A stretch of 64,000 nucleotides of DNA from Nakamurella lactea DSM 19367 (GCF_000426645.1 NZ_AUFT01000006.1:124001-188000), one strand, 5' to 3'; numbered from the stretch's first letter, positions 35,262 to 44,202 are shown. Made by a program: numbers and translations. The notes: a model not told the origin generated them from the letters alone.

Positions 35262-35543
35262 TCAGACGCGCCGGGCGCGACGGTCGTCCTTGATGTGGCC
35301 CTTGAACGTGCGGGTGGGAGCGAACTCCCCCAGCTTGTGGCCGACCATCGACTCGGTGACGAACACCGGGACGTGCTTGCGACCGTCGTGCACGGCGATC
35401 GTGTGCCCGAGCATGTCGGGGATGATCGTCGAGCGGCGGGACCAGGTCTTGATGACGGCCTTGGAACCCTTGTCGTTGGCGACATCCACCTTCTTGAGCA
35501 GGTGGTCGTCGATGAACGGACCCTTTTTCAGACTGCGTGGCAT
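35262..35543 (-). CDS. rpsS: 30S ribosomal protein S19
   Basis: Head protein binding 16S rRNA with S13; 93 residues with [40 protein letters not shown] and [13 protein letters not shown]. Normal length; 44 bases before rplV. Confidence 0.98.
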   Translation of the reverse strand: MPRSLKKGPFIDDHLLKKVDVANDKGSKAVIKTWSRRSTIIPDMLGHTIAVHDGRKHVPVFVTESMVGHKLGEFAPTRTFKGHIKDDRRARRV

Positions 35544-35608
35544 CTGTGGCTTCCTTCCTGCTCAGTTCTCGATGGTGGTGACGGCCCGGTTGGCCGACGT
35601 GTTGTTCG

Positions 35609-36448
35609 TCATCGCTTCTTACCGCCCTTACGGCGACGGCGGACGATGAGCTTGTCGCTCGCCTTGTTCGGCCGGCGGGTGCGGCCCTCGGGCTTGCCGC
35701 CAGGGTTGACCGGGTGACGGCCACCGGAGGTCTTGCCCTCACCACCGCCGTGCGGGTGATCGACCGGGTTCATCGCGACACCGCGGACGGACGGGCGCTT
35801 GCCCTTCCAGCGCATCCGGCCGGCCTTGCCCCAGTTGATGTTGGCGTGCTCGGAGTTGCCGACCTCGCCGATGGTGGCGCGGCAGCGCACGTCGACGTTG
35901 CGGATCTCGCCGGACGGCATCCGCAGCTGGGCGTACGGACCGTCCTTGGCGACCAGCTGCACCTTGACGCCGGCGCTGCGGGCGATCTTGGCGCCGCCGC
36001 CGGGGCGGAGCTCGATCGCGTGGATCACCGTACCGACCGGGATGTTGCGCAGCGGCAGGTTGTTGCCCGGCTTGATGTCGGCCGCGGGGCCGGTCTCGAT
36101 CGGGTCGCCCTGACGCAGCCGGTTCGGCGCGATGATGTAGCGCTTCTCGCCGTCCGCGAAGTGCAGCAGCGCGATCCGCGCGGTGCGATTCGGGTCGTAT
36201 TCGATGTGCGCGACCTTGGCCGGCACGCCGTCCTTGTCGGCCCGACGGAAGTCGATGATCCGGTACGCCCGCTTGTGACCGCCGCCCTGATGCCGGGCGG
36301 TGACCCGGCCGTGGACGTTGCGGCCGCCCTTGGAGTGGACCGGCGCGATGAGCGACTTCTCCGGGGTCTCGCGGGTGATCTCGGCGAAATCGCTCACCGA
36401 AGAACCGCGACGACCCGGGGTGGTCGGCTTGTATTTACGGATACCCAT
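35609..36448 (-). CDS. rplB: 50S ribosomal protein L2
   Basis: Largest 50S core protein, needed for subunit joining and peptidyl-transferase integrity; 279 residues. [20 protein letters not shown] start and the C-terminal [20 protein letters not shown] containing the critical His. Standard length and order after rplW. Confidence 0.98.
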   Translation of the reverse strand: MGIRKYKPTTPGRRGSSVSDFAEITRETPEKSLIAPVHSKGGRNVHGRVTARHQGGGHKRAYRIIDFRRADKDGVPAKVAHIEYDPNRTARIALLHFADGEKRYIIAPNRLRQGDPIETGPAADIKPGNNLPLRNIPVGTVIHAIELRPGGGAKIARSAGVKVQLVAKDGPYAQLRMPSGEIRNVDVRCRATIGEVGNSEHANINWGKAGRMRWKGKRPSVRGVAMNPVDHPHGGGEGKTSGGRHPVNPGGKPEGRTRRPNKASDKLIVRRRRKGGKKR

Positions 36449-36475
36449 GTCTGTGCCTTATTCCCTTACCCGGTC

Positions 36476-36769
36476 TCAGGCGCCCGTGAAGATTTCGATC
36501 GGCTTGCTGTCGGCCGACAGCGTGACGATCGCGCGCTTGGAGGACTTGCGCTGGCCGTAGCCGAAGCGGGTGCGCTTGCGCTTGCCCTGTCGGTTGATCG
36601 TGTTCACCGAAATGACGGTGACGTCGAAGATCTGCTGGATGGCGATCTTGATCTGCGTCTTGTTCGCGGCCGGGTGCACCTCGAAGGTGTAGCGCCCGGT
36701 CTCCAGCAGTCCGTAGCTCTTCTCCGAGACAACGGGCCGCAGGATGATGTCGCGCGGGTTGGCGGTCAC
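36476..36769 (-). CDS. rplW: 50S ribosomal protein L23
   Basis: Docking site for trigger factor and SRP at the tunnel exit; 97 residues, with [20 protein letters not shown] and [23 protein letters not shown] at 36769 overlaps the rplD stop (GTGA). Confidence 0.98.
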   Translation of the reverse strand: MTANPRDIILRPVVSEKSYGLLETGRYTFEVHPAANKTQIKIAIQQIFDVTVISVNTINRQGKRKRTRFGYGQRKSSKRAIVTLSADSKPIEIFTGA

Positions 36770-37779
36770 TGGTCGGACTCCTCGGTGGTCTCTGCGTCGG
36801 CGTTCTCGGCAGCCTCGTCGTCGGCCTTGCGCTGGCTCGGCGGGAGCAGGAAGCCGGCGGCCTCGGCGGCCTCGGCGGTGCGGAACCAGACCTCGGCGAC
36901 GGTCGCGTTGTAGAACCGGCTGCCGGGGACGTGGTACAGCATCGAGTCGGCGTTGCCCTTGATCGGGAACCCGTCCGGCTCGCTGCCGTCGGCCAGCGGT
37001 GCGTGGCTGTCCGGACCGAAGTCCTTGGCCTCGCCCGCATCCGCGACAGCCTCGACCAGCTTGGCCGGCTTGGCCTGCTTCTTCTTCGCGGCACTGACGG
37101 CCGGCTTGCGCTCGGCGGCAACGTCCTCGGCCGGGGTCTCGACCGACTTGCCGGGCTTGGCGAAGGCCAGGAACTCGTCCAGCGCGGTCTTGGTGAAGAC
37201 CACATCGTCGGAGACCAGCACGTCGTAGGTGTTGAGCTGATCGGAGCTGATCAGGTGCACCTGCTCGGCATTGCGCAGCGACTTCCAGCCGGCCTCGTCC
37301 TCGCGGGCGACGACCACCAGGATGTTCTTCGCGGTGGAAACCGACGCCAGGGCGGCGATCGCCGTCTTGGTGGACGGGGTGTCGCCGTCGACCAGTGAGG
37401 ACAGCACGTGCACGTTGCCGGAGCGGGCCCGATCGGACAGCGCGCCACGCAGTGCGGCGGCTTTCATCTTCTTCGGGGTGCGCTGGCTGTAGCCGTGCGG
37501 CACCGGTCCGTGGCTGATGCCACCGCCGACGAACTGCGGCGAACGGGTCGAGCCCTGACGGGCCCGGCCGGTGCCCTTCTGCCGGTACGGCTTGGCGCCG
37601 CCACCGCTGACCTGCGAGCGGGTCTTGGTGCTGTGGGTGCCCTGGCGAGCGGCGGCCAACTGGGCCACCACCACCTGGTGCATCAGCGGGACGTTCGACT
37701 GGACGTCGAAAATCTCGCCGGGCAGCTCGACGCTGCCGTCGGCCTTACCGGCCGGGGTGGTGATATCGACGGTGGTCAT
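36766..37779 (-). CDS. rplD: 50S ribosomal protein L4 with extra C-terminal domain
   Basis: Residues 1 to about 208 are L4, with the tunnel loop [20 protein letters not shown] and [21 protein letters not shown]4 usually ends near here. This one reaches 337 residues: a Lys/Ala-rich linker (209-253), a domain at 255-317 ([22 protein letters not shown]) matching the L17 extension at 51 of 63 positions, and an acidic tail. In enteric bacteria L4 also represses its own operon through the leader; whether that applies here is unknown. ATG at 37779 overlaps the rplC stop (TGATG). Confidence 0.97.
   Translation of the reverse strand: MTTVDITTPAGKADGSVELPGEIFDVQSNVPLMHQVVVAQLAAARQGTHSTKTRSQVSGGGAKPYRQKGTGRARQGSTRSPQFVGGGISHGPVPHGYSQRTPKKMKAAALRGALSDRARSGNVHVLSSLVDGDTPSTKTAIAALASVSTAKNILVVVAREDEAGWKSLRNAEQVHLISSDQLNTYDVLVSDDVVFTKTALDEFLAFAKPGKSVETPAEDVAAERKPAVSAAKKKQAKPAKLVEAVADAGEAKDFGPDSHAPLADGSEPDGFPIKGNADSMLYHVPGSRFYNATVAEVWFRTAEAAEAAGFLLPPSQRKADDEAAENADAETTEESDQ
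36829..37017 (-). repeat. Coding repeat copy 2: appended domain of L4
   Basis: Encodes residues 255-317 of L4, the partner of 3688-3876 in rplQ. By hand alignment 51 of 63 residues are identical. Confidence 0.85.
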
Positions 37780-38462
37780 CAGGCGTCAACCTTCCCGCCC
37801 GCGGCAATGCCTGCAGCGGAGCTCTTGACGGCGGTCTTGATCATCACGAGACCGCCCTTGGGGCCGGGAACGGCACCCTTGATCAGCAGCAGACCCTTGT
37901 CGGCGTCGACCGCGTGCACAGTGAGGCTCTGGGTGGTGACGGTGACGTTGCCCATCCGTCCGGCCATCCGCAGGCCCTTGAAGACCCGGCCGGGGGTGGA
38001 GCAGCCACCGATGGAGCCGGGAGCGCGGTGCTTGCGGTGCACACCGTGACCGCTCGACAGGCCCTTGAATCCGTGGCGCTTCATGACACCGGCGGTGCCC
38101 TTGCCCTTGGAGGTACCGGTGATGTCGACCTCGGCGCCGGCGTCGAAGACCTGCTCGGCGGTGAGCTCCTGGCCCACCTCGTAGCCGCTGACGTCCTCGG
38201 TGCGGAGCTCGACCAGGTGCCGACGAGGCGTCAGACCGGCCTTGTTGTAGTGCCCGGCAACGGGCTTGGTGACCTTGCGCGGGTCGATCGCGCCGAACGC
38301 GAACTGGACAGCGCTGTAACCGTCGGTCTCGACGGTGCGGACCGCGGTGACGACGACCGGGCCGGCGGCGACGACGGTGACCGGGACGACCCGGTTCGCG
38401 TCGTCGAAGACCTGCGTCATCCCGAGCTTGTGGCCCAGGATGCCCTTCAATGTGTTAGCCAT
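37779..38462 (-). CDS. rplC: 50S ribosomal protein L3
   Basis: Assembly-initiator protein whose loop reaches the peptidyl-transferase centre; 227 residues. [20 protein letters not shown] start, [19 protein letters not shown] and the tip region [22 protein letters not shown] at 38462 is the conserved start; upstream codons run into the rpsJ gap of 85 bases. Confidence 0.98.
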   Translation of the reverse strand: MANTLKGILGHKLGMTQVFDDANRVVPVTVVAAGPVVVTAVRTVETDGYSAVQFAFGAIDPRKVTKPVAGHYNKAGLTPRRHLVELRTEDVSGYEVGQELTAEQVFDAGAEVDITGTSKGKGTAGVMKRHGFKGLSSGHGVHRKHRAPGSIGGCSTPGRVFKGLRMAGRMGNVTVTTQSLTVHAVDADKGLLLIKGAVPGPKGGLVMIKTAVKSSAAGIAAGGKVDA

Positions 38463-38547
38463 GGTGTTGAAAAGCCCATCTCCTCTGGACGTGCACCGGA
38501 CGTAGCGGTCCGTTCGCACTCGAGGGGTCGTGAGTACGAAGGAATCC

Positions 38548-38853
38548 CTACTGGATGTTGACGTCCACGGACGCCGGCAGGTCGATGCGCATCAGCGCGT
38601 CCACCGTCTTCGGCGTCGGGTCGAGGATGTCGATCAGGCGCTTGTGGGTGCGCATCTCGAAGTGCTCGCGCGAGTCCTTGTACTTGTGCGGCGAGCGGAT
38701 CACGCAGTACACGTTCTTCTCGGTGGGCAACGGGACCGGGCCGACGACCCTGGCGCCGGTCCGGGTCACAGTCTCGACGATCTTGCGCGCGGAGGCGTCG
38801 ATCGCTTCGTGGTCATAGGCCTTGAGCCTGATGCGGATCTTCTGTCCCGCCAC
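38548..38853 (-). CDS. rpsJ: 30S ribosomal protein S10 (NusE)
   Basis: Head protein of the 30S subunit and, as NusE, a transcription antitermination factor; 101 residues. [40 protein letters not shown] and [20 protein letters not shown] are diagnostic. First gene of the S10 operon, behind a 501-base gene-free stretch. Confidence 0.98.
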   Translation of the reverse strand: MAGQKIRIRLKAYDHEAIDASARKIVETVTRTGARVVGPVPLPTEKNVYCVIRSPHKYKDSREHFEMRTHKRLIDILDPTPKTVDALMRIDLPASVDVNIQ

Positions 38854-39055
38854 GCTTGCCGTCCTTCATGTCGTCTGTCGGTGTGCCGGCCGGTGGCCGG
38901 ACACTGATGTCCCTGCACTGCACTGCGCCTGTCCTGCACCGGGCGTTGGCGAACAGGGCACGGCCATGATCGGGCCGTTCCAGTGGTCCGCCCTGAGCTG
39001 GTGCCAGGCACGTTCCGCTGCCGCTGTTCATCAATCCCGGGTTCACCGGTCCACG

Positions 39056-39078
39056 CGGTCGGGCGTGTCGCCCGACCG
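39056..39078 (-). promoter_or_regulatory. Hairpin in the S10-operon leader
   Basis: CGGTCGGGCG-TGT-CGCCCGACCG, a perfect 10-bp stem, lies about 200 bases upstream of rpsJ. A second hairpin (AGCGCTC/GAGCGCT, 39144-39163) is nearby. With a putative start point near 39300 the leader would be about 450 bases and structured. The rest of 38854-39354 contains no gene I can support. Confidence 0.5.
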
Positions 39079-39307
39079 ACTCATGCGTCCTCCCTGGCCG
39101 GAACTGCTGGCCGATGACTGCCGGGAGGTCCACACGGACCGGCAGCGCTCGCTGCGGAGCGCTCGGTGTTGCTGCTGTCGGCTGCCCTTGCCGACCACCC
39201 GGTGAGACAGTTACTGCTGCGGGTGGCCCGATGGGGGTCGCGTTGCGACTGCCGCTCGGAACTGGTCCGACCGGAGGCAGCCGCTACCCGATGAGGGCAA
39301 CCAGAAA

Positions 39308-39337
39308 AGTATGCCTCACCAGACCCCTCCGATTCAA
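39308..39337 (-). promoter_or_regulatory. Candidate promoter for the S10 operon
   Basis: TTGAAT (39337-39332), 18-base spacer, CATACT (39313-39308) on the minus strand, just downstream of the DUF1304 gene. Confidence 0.4.
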
Positions 39338-39347
39338 ATCGGCGGGG
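39324..39347 (-). terminator. Hairpin after DUF1304 gene, overlapping promoter
   Basis: CCCCTCCGATT / AATCGGCGGGG, 10 of 11 pairs, 7 bases after the DUF1304 stop. It overlaps the putative -35 of the S10 promoter, so it may serve as a boundary between the units. Confidence 0.45.
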
Positions 39348-39354
39348 TGAATCG

Positions 39355-39747
39355 TCAGCCGACCAGCAGCGCGATGATCGTCAGCAGCGGGAAGATCCCC
39401 TGCACGGCGGCGCTTCGGGCCTTGGTCCGGTCGCTGCCGACCAGCACCAGGGCGGCGCCGAGCATCGATGCCGCGGCCGTCCAGATCAGCGTCCGGCCGA
39501 CCGTCTCGCCGCTGCTGCCGTCGGTCGCGGCCAACAACACGACGACGCCGACGCCGGCCGTGATCGCCAGGAAGAGGTTGTAGAAGCCCTGGTTGAAGGC
39601 CCATGGCCGCATCGTCTCGGCGTCCGCGGTGGTGCGGATGCCGAACGCCTTCATCGTTGCCGGGGTGACGAACCGCAGCGACTCGATGACGAAGATGTAG
39701 ACGTGCACCAGGGCGGCGAGGCCGGCCGCGATTGCGATGAACACCAC
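39355..39747 (-). CDS. DUF1304-family membrane protein
   Basis: A 130-residue protein with four transmembrane helices. Family features are HVYIFVIESLRF in helix 1, a cytoplasmic stretch ending RPWAFNQGFYNLFLAI, and two C-terminal hydrophobic segments. The function of DUF1304 is not known. The GTG start at 39747 lies 45 bases after mshB, so it may be cotranscribed with mshA-mshB. Confidence 0.85.
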   Translation of the reverse strand: MVFIAIAAGLAALVHVYIFVIESLRFVTPATMKAFGIRTTADAETMRPWAFNQGFYNLFLAITAGVGVVVLLAATDGSSGETVGRTLIWTAAASMLGAALVLVGSDRTKARSAAVQGIFPLLTIIALLVG

Positions 39748-39792
39748 CGGATCATCGCACCCCGGGGCGTCGACGACTGCTCCGCCGAGCCG

Positions 39793-40578
39793 CTAGGAGC
39801 CGGGCGGATCCAGCCGGAAGTACTCGACCGGCAGCAGGTCCTGGCGCTGTCCACCGACGTGGACCACGTGATCGGCGTGCACCTGCTCGAGCTGGGTGCG
39901 ATAGCTGCGCAGCGCCCGCAGCACCGCCGGCCGCTGCCGGCTGACGTCCACCGCCGGGTCCGCTGGGGTGGCCAGGGCGGGCGGCACTACCTGCACGAAC
40001 GGCAGGCCGGCGGCGGCGGCCGCGGCCCGGGCGATCCGGTGCACCCGGACGTGGTCGGGATGCCCGTAGCCGCCGGTCGCCTCGTAGCTCACCAGCAGGT
40101 CCGGCCGGCTCCGGTGGATCAGCGCCAGCAGATCGTCGGTCGCCTCCCGGAGCGGGGCCGAGGTCAATGCGTCCTCCGGGACGTCGGCCGCGGGCGCTGC
40201 CAGACCGTCTGCGCCCCACTGCATTCCGGAATCCAGATAGCGGCGGGGAGCCTCGTCGGCCAGCCGGGCCGGCGGCGTCCCGAGCCATTGGTGATCGGCG
40301 ACTCCGAGCGCATCCAGCGCCGCAGCGAGCTCGCCCATCCGGACCGTCACCAGCTCCGATTCTCCTCGGCCGGCCAGCGAACCGGGCACGATGTCGCCGC
40401 GCTCCCCCCTGGTCGCCGTCACCACCGAGACCCGCACACCGTCGTCCACCAGCCGGGCGATCGAGCCGCCGGTGGCCAGCGTCTCGTCGTCCGGGTGCGC
40501 GTGCACGAACAACACGTGGCGCACCGAGATCGGATGATCGGGATCGACGATCTCGCCGAACACACTGTCCGCCTTCAT
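39793..40578 (-). CDS. mshB: N-acetyl-GlcN-Ins deacetylase (mycothiol biosynthesis)
   Basis: Second dedicated step of mycothiol synthesis: zinc-dependent deacetylation of GlcNAc-Ins. The 261-residue LmbE-fold protein carries the metal/catalytic motif AHPDDE (H28, D31) and the later GYGHPDHVRVHR with the third His. ATG at 40578 overlaps the mshA stop (ATGA), so steps 1 and 2 are translationally coupled here. A related Mca-type amidase would also contain AHPDDE, but linkage to mshA supports MshB. Confidence 0.9.
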   Translation of the reverse strand: MKADSVFGEIVDPDHPISVRHVLFVHAHPDDETLATGGSIARLVDDGVRVSVVTATRGERGDIVPGSLAGRGESELVTVRMGELAAALDALGVADHQWLGTPPARLADEAPRRYLDSGMQWGADGLAAPAADVPEDALTSAPLREATDDLLALIHRSRPDLLVSYEATGGYGHPDHVRVHRIARAAAAAAGLPFVQVVPPALATPADPAVDVSRQRPAVLRALRSYRTQLEQVHADHVVHVGGQRQDLLPVEYFRLDPPGS

Positions 40579-41831
40579 CTTTCACCTCTCGACGCGGCGA
40601 GCCGACGGTAATGGCCGGCCAGCCGCCCGGCCACTGCGGCCCAGTCGAACCGTGAAGCGTAGTGCTGCGCGGAAGCACTCAGGGCGGCCAGCCGCTGCGG
40701 GTCCGCCAGCAGCTCCGAGATCACCGCGGCCCAGACCTGCGGGTCGAAGCTCGGCACCAGCACCCCGGAGACGCCGTCGCCGACCGCCTCGGCCAGACCG
40801 TTGACCTTGGAGGCGATGGTCGGGGTGCCGCAGGCCGCGGCCTCCAGGGTGATCAGCCCGAACGTTTCCGAATGCGAAGGCCCCAGCAACAGCGCGGCGC
40901 CGCGCAGCAGATCCGCCAGCCGCTTCCGCGGTTGGGCCGGCAGGAAGACCACCCGATCGGCCAGACCGAGCTGCCCGATGAGCCGGTCGAGTTCGGCCCG
41001 GAAAGCGTCCTGTCCCGGACTGACGTCACCGACCAGCACCAACAGCCGATCGGCGGGCAGCGCGGCGAGCGCTCTGACCGCCAGGTCGTGCCCCTTCAGC
41101 GGCTGGGTCCTGGCGCCCATCATCAGATATCCGCCGTGCTCGATGGCCCTGCGTGCGCCGTCGGCCAGCCCGGGCAGCTCGGACGACCAGTTCGGCGCGG
41201 CACCGTCGGGCCGGAAGATCTCCCGGTCGACACCGGGCGGGATCACCGCGATCCGGTCGTCGGCGGCGCCGTAGTCGCGGTGGATGGAGTCGGCCTCCGC
41301 GGCGGTGGCCGCGACGATCAGCGCGCTGGCCCGCACCAGATCCCGTTCCCAGTTCAGCCGTAGCGGCGGCTCGGGGGCATCGCCCGGCGCCAGCGCGGCG
41401 TTCTTCATCGCCGCGACCGTGTGCAGGTTCAACACATGTGGGGCTCCGCTCGCCTCGGCGACCGCCAGCCCGGCCACCCCGGAGAGCCAGTAATGCGAGT
41501 GCACCACGTCGTAGTGGCCGAGATCGGCCACGTTCTGCGAGAACTCGTCGACGAAGTGCCGCAGGGCAGACTTCGGGACGGTGTCCGGCGGCCCGGCCGC
41601 CAGGTAGCGCAGCCGGGCGCCGCTGGGTAACAGCACCGAATCGGGCTGGTCGGGGGCGGTGCGCCGGGTCAGCAGGTCGATCTCGAGCCCCTCGGCGACC
41701 AGGTGCCTGGACACCGCCTCCAGGTACACGTTCATCCCGCCGGCATCGCCGGAGCCGGGGTTGTCGAGCGGCGAGGTGTGCATCGACACCAGCGCGATCC
41801 GCAGGCCCGCCGGTGTGTCGGTCACCGTCAC
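40575..41831 (-). CDS. mshA: D-inositol-3-phosphate glycosyltransferase (mycothiol biosynthesis)
   Basis: First committed step of mycothiol synthesis: transfer of GlcNAc from UDP-GlcNAc to inositol 3-phosphate. The 418-residue GT-B enzyme has the MshA N-terminus (MHTSPLDNPGSGDAGGMNVY), the loop VHSHYWLSGVAG and the nucleotide-sugar site SHSETFGLITLEAAACGTPT. GTG at 41831. The direct mshA-mshB overlap is compact; in Mycobacterium the two lie at separate loci (known from that genus). Confidence 0.94.
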   Translation of the reverse strand: MTVTDTPAGLRIALVSMHTSPLDNPGSGDAGGMNVYLEAVSRHLVAEGLEIDLLTRRTAPDQPDSVLLPSGARLRYLAAGPPDTVPKSALRHFVDEFSQNVADLGHYDVVHSHYWLSGVAGLAVAEASGAPHVLNLHTVAAMKNAALAPGDAPEPPLRLNWERDLVRASALIVAATAAEADSIHRDYGAADDRIAVIPPGVDREIFRPDGAAPNWSSELPGLADGARRAIEHGGYLMMGARTQPLKGHDLAVRALAALPADRLLVLVGDVSPGQDAFRAELDRLIGQLGLADRVVFLPAQPRKRLADLLRGAALLLGPSHSETFGLITLEAAACGTPTIASKVNGLAEAVGDGVSGVLVPSFDPQVWAAVISELLADPQRLAALSASAQHYASRFDWAAVAGRLAGHYRRLAASRGER

Positions 41832-41904
41832 AGTCTCCCTGCCCGGCCCGACGGGTGGGCAGTCGGGTGACAGCTGCCCTGACGGCGTCTCCGGGACGAA
41901 CTCG

Positions 41905-42717
41905 TCAGGTCAGGTGGTCGAAGTCGCCGCGCACCCAGGCCGCGTGACGGTCGGCGGACATCCGCAGCGCCGCCTTGGCATCGGTGTCGATGGTGTTGTT
42001 GAAGTTTCCGTAGATCCGGTCGTAGGCCAGCGGTTCCAGCTGATCGGCAATCCGTTGGACAACCGCCCCGGACAGCGGGATCTTGTTCGGGTAGCTGCGC
42101 AGGAAGCCGACCGAGCGGTGATCCGGGTTCGGGAAGACGCTGTCCCCGGTGAGCAACACGCCCCTGCCGTCAGCCCCGGCCGTCCAGTGCACGACGCCGC
42201 TTCCGACGAAGTGGCCGCCGACCTGGTGCACCGTCACCCCCTCGGTGATCTGCCGGCTGCCGGACCAGAACTCGACGACGGAGTCGTTGCGGCCCAACCA
42301 CTCCCGGTCCGCCTCGGCCACCAACACCGGGACATCGCCGAGCCGGTGCGACCATTCGACCTGGACGCCGAACATGTGCGGATGGCTGGCCGCGATCGCC
42401 AGTACCGGACCCTGATCCAGCACCCGGCGGACCGCCTCGTCGTCGACGTACCCGGTCGGATCCCAGAGCAGCGAGCCCTCCGGCGTACTGAGCAACTGAG
42501 CGGTCTGGCCGATGCCGACCTTCGGGTCGGTGGCGATCCCCGTCAGCCCCGGTTCGTTGTCGGTGAAGGTGAGTTGCTGCCCGGCTGCGGTCATCTCGTC
42601 CAGCGTTGTCCAATGCTGGCCGTCCGATGGCACCCATTGCCGCTCGTCGGCGCAGATCGGACAGACATCGGGCGTCGGCTCGTCGTACTCGACGGCACAG
42701 GTGGCGCAGATCAGCAT
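41905..42717 (-). CDS. Rubredoxin-like zinc ribbon fused to a degenerate metallo-beta-lactamase fold
   Basis: A 270-residue protein. An N-terminal ribbon has two CxxC pairs (CATC 4-7, CPIC 19-22). The rest fits an MBL hydrolase fold, with LTGDSVFPNPDHRS and GGHFVGSGVVHW, but the canonical HxHxDH reads SHPHMF, missing the Asp-His pair. It may bind one metal or none. Similar hypothetical proteins exist, but the substrate is unknown. ATG at 42717; 73 bases from mshA in the same direction. Confidence 0.78.
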   Translation of the reverse strand: MLICATCAVEYDEPTPDVCPICADERQWVPSDGQHWTTLDEMTAAGQQLTFTDNEPGLTGIATDPKVGIGQTAQLLSTPEGSLLWDPTGYVDDEAVRRVLDQGPVLAIAASHPHMFGVQVEWSHRLGDVPVLVAEADREWLGRNDSVVEFWSGSRQITEGVTVHQVGGHFVGSGVVHWTAGADGRGVLLTGDSVFPNPDHRSVGFLRSYPNKIPLSGAVVQRIADQLEPLAYDRIYGNFNNTIDTDAKAALRMSADRHAAWVRGDFDHLT

Positions 42718-42851
42718 GAGAGTCCTCTCGTTCGGGAGGTCAACGATAGGACTTCACGCGCGGATGAGGTCAAGCGCCCGTTGAGCTCGATCCCCTCCCC
42801 GACGGCCCAGTCGACATCGGTGGCGGTCAGCCGCCGGCCGCGGCATCGGCC

Positions 42852-42924
42852 AAGGGTCCGCAAGGCAACCAGTGGTTCGCGGGCCGATTTCACCTTGCGA
42901 CCCACGAATAGTGTTGCGAACCTT
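42852..42924. repeat. Intergenic palindromic repeat, copy A
   Basis: Imperfect nested palindrome upstream of the AbiEi-like gene. Positions 42858-42924 align without gaps to 44061-44127 with 50 of 67 identical bases (hand count). The remainder of the 302-base gap 42718-43019 shows nothing else. Confidence 0.7.
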
Positions 42925-43019
42925 CGGCGGCCGCGGGCCGTTGTCCACCCGGCTCCGTCTGTCCACAGCGGGAGGCGGCGCTCCCACCGGATCCTCGCCG
43001 CCGCGCAACGGTGGACGGC

Positions 43020-44003
43020 ATGACGATGCTCCCCTGCTTGCGCCAGCGCAGCGCGATGCTGCAGGCCGGTGCCACCGATGCCGAGATCCGCGCGGCACTG
43101 GCCGCCGGCCGATTCACCCGGCTGGCCACCGGGGTGTACGTCGACACCGAGCCATACCTCGCGCTCACGCCCGAGGAGAGATACGTGGTCCGGGTGCACG
43201 CGATGGCAGCGCGCTCGCCGGGGCTGATCGTCAGCCATCTGTCCGCGGCGGCGCTGCACGGGCTGCCGCTGGTGCGGACGAAGTTGGGGGCCGTGCACCT
43301 CACCCGACCGGGCAACGGCGGCGGCACCCGTACGGCCGCCCGCCGGGTACACGTCGGCGAACTGCCGGCATCGATGCGGATGACGCTCGGTGGCATCGAA
43401 CTGACCACCGTTGCCCGGACCCTGGTCGATCTGGGGCGTTGCGAGAAACCCGCCACCACCGTGACGGCCGCCGATGCCGCCCTGCAGGCCGGCACGGCGA
43501 CGACAGACCTGATCGCCGCCGCCCTGCTCGAGGCCAAGTTCCGGGCCGGCACCCCAGCGGCGACCCGGGCGCTGGGCTGCGTGGACGGCCGGTCCGAGAG
43601 CCCCGGCGAGAGCCTGCTGCGGCTGTCGATGCGCGGACGCGGCCTGCCGGAGCCCGAGTTGCAGGTCGAGATCTACGACGAGGAAGGGACTTTCGTCGCC
43701 CGCGTCGATCTGGCCATCCTGGCCTTCGGCATCCTGATCGAGTTCGACGGCAAGAAGAAGTACACCCAACTGCTCCGCCCGGGCGAAGACGCGGTCGATG
43801 CGGTGCTCCGGGAGAAGCGTCGGGAGGAGCGGCTGACGGAACTGGGCTGGCTCGTCATCCGCGTCAGCTGGGACGACCTGCGCAACCCTGCCGAACTTGC
43901 CAACCGGATCCTGCGAGCCGGTAAGGCCCGCCGATCGCTGGTGACCGCCGGCGTCATCCGCGGAAAGGTCGTCACCCGGCCACCGGTCCGGCTCCCGGAA
44001 TGA
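43020..44003 (+). CDS. AbiEi-antitoxin-like N-terminus with DUF559/PD-(D/E)XK-like C-terminus
   Basis: A 327-residue protein. Residues of about 1-60 look like the winged-helix 'AbiEi antitoxin' domain (LRQRSAMLQAGATDAEIRAA, GRFTRLATGVYV). The C-terminal third resembles the Vsr/DUF559 nuclease fold: ESPGESLLRLSMRGRGLPEP, ARVDLAIL and IEFDGKKKY supply candidate acidic and lysine residues. This two-domain layout recurs in actinobacteria without a known partner toxin; none is adjacent. It is bracketed by two related palindromic repeats. ATG at 43020 or GTG at 43011 could start it. Real nuclease activity is inference. Confidence 0.78.
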   Translation: MTMLPCLRQRSAMLQAGATDAEIRAALAAGRFTRLATGVYVDTEPYLALTPEERYVVRVHAMAARSPGLIVSHLSAAALHGLPLVRTKLGAVHLTRPGNGGGTRTAARRVHVGELPASMRMTLGGIELTTVARTLVDLGRCEKPATTVTAADAALQAGTATTDLIAAALLEAKFRAGTPAATRALGCVDGRSESPGESLLRLSMRGRGLPEPELQVEIYDEEGTFVARVDLAILAFGILIEFDGKKKYTQLLRPGEDAVDAVLREKRREERLTELGWLVIRVSWDDLRNPAELANRILRAGKARRSLVTAGVIRGKVVTRPPVRLPE

Positions 44004-44055
44004 GCCGGCGCACGGCAGGGCCCCACAAGGCCGGTCCCCCAACGCCGGGTCCCGC

Positions 44056-44127
44056 AAGCCTCGCAACGCCACCAGTGGTGCGCAGGGCAAATTCGCCCTG
44101 CGCACCACGAATTGCCTTGCGAGGCTT
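44056..44127. repeat. Intergenic palindromic repeat, copy B
   Basis: Nested perfect arms: outer AAGCCTCGCAA/TTGCGAGGCTT (11 bp) and inner GTGGTGCGCAGGGC/GCCCTGCGCACCAC (14 bp) around AAATTC. It would form a long two-part hairpin. Homologous to copy A. Confidence 0.8.
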
Positions 44128-44128
44128 G

Positions 44129-44196
44129 GTGGAAAGGCTGCCAGCGTGGAAAGGTTGCCAGCGTGGAAAGGTTGCCAGCGTGGAAAGGCTGCCAGG
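44129..44196. repeat. Four tandem copies of a 17-bp unit
   Basis: GTGGAAAGG(C/T)TGCCAGC repeated four times head to tail; units 2 and 3 are identical, units 1 and 4 differ at one or two bases. It lies between palindromic copy B and the tuf terminator. No spacers, so it is not a CRISPR. Confidence 0.9.
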
Positions 44197-44202
44197 ACAG
44201 CA

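Noticed and set aside
38813..39133. Possible leader peptide upstream of rpsJ
   Set aside because: No ribosome site, no conserved sequence, and it overlaps rpsJ; treated as non-coding leader.
43020..44003. Complete type IV toxin-antitoxin (AbiE) system
   Set aside because: No AbiEii nucleotidyltransferase toxin gene is adjacent; only the antitoxin-like domain is seen.
44129..44196. CRISPR array
   Set aside because: Units are directly abutting 17-mers with no spacers and no cas genes in the window.
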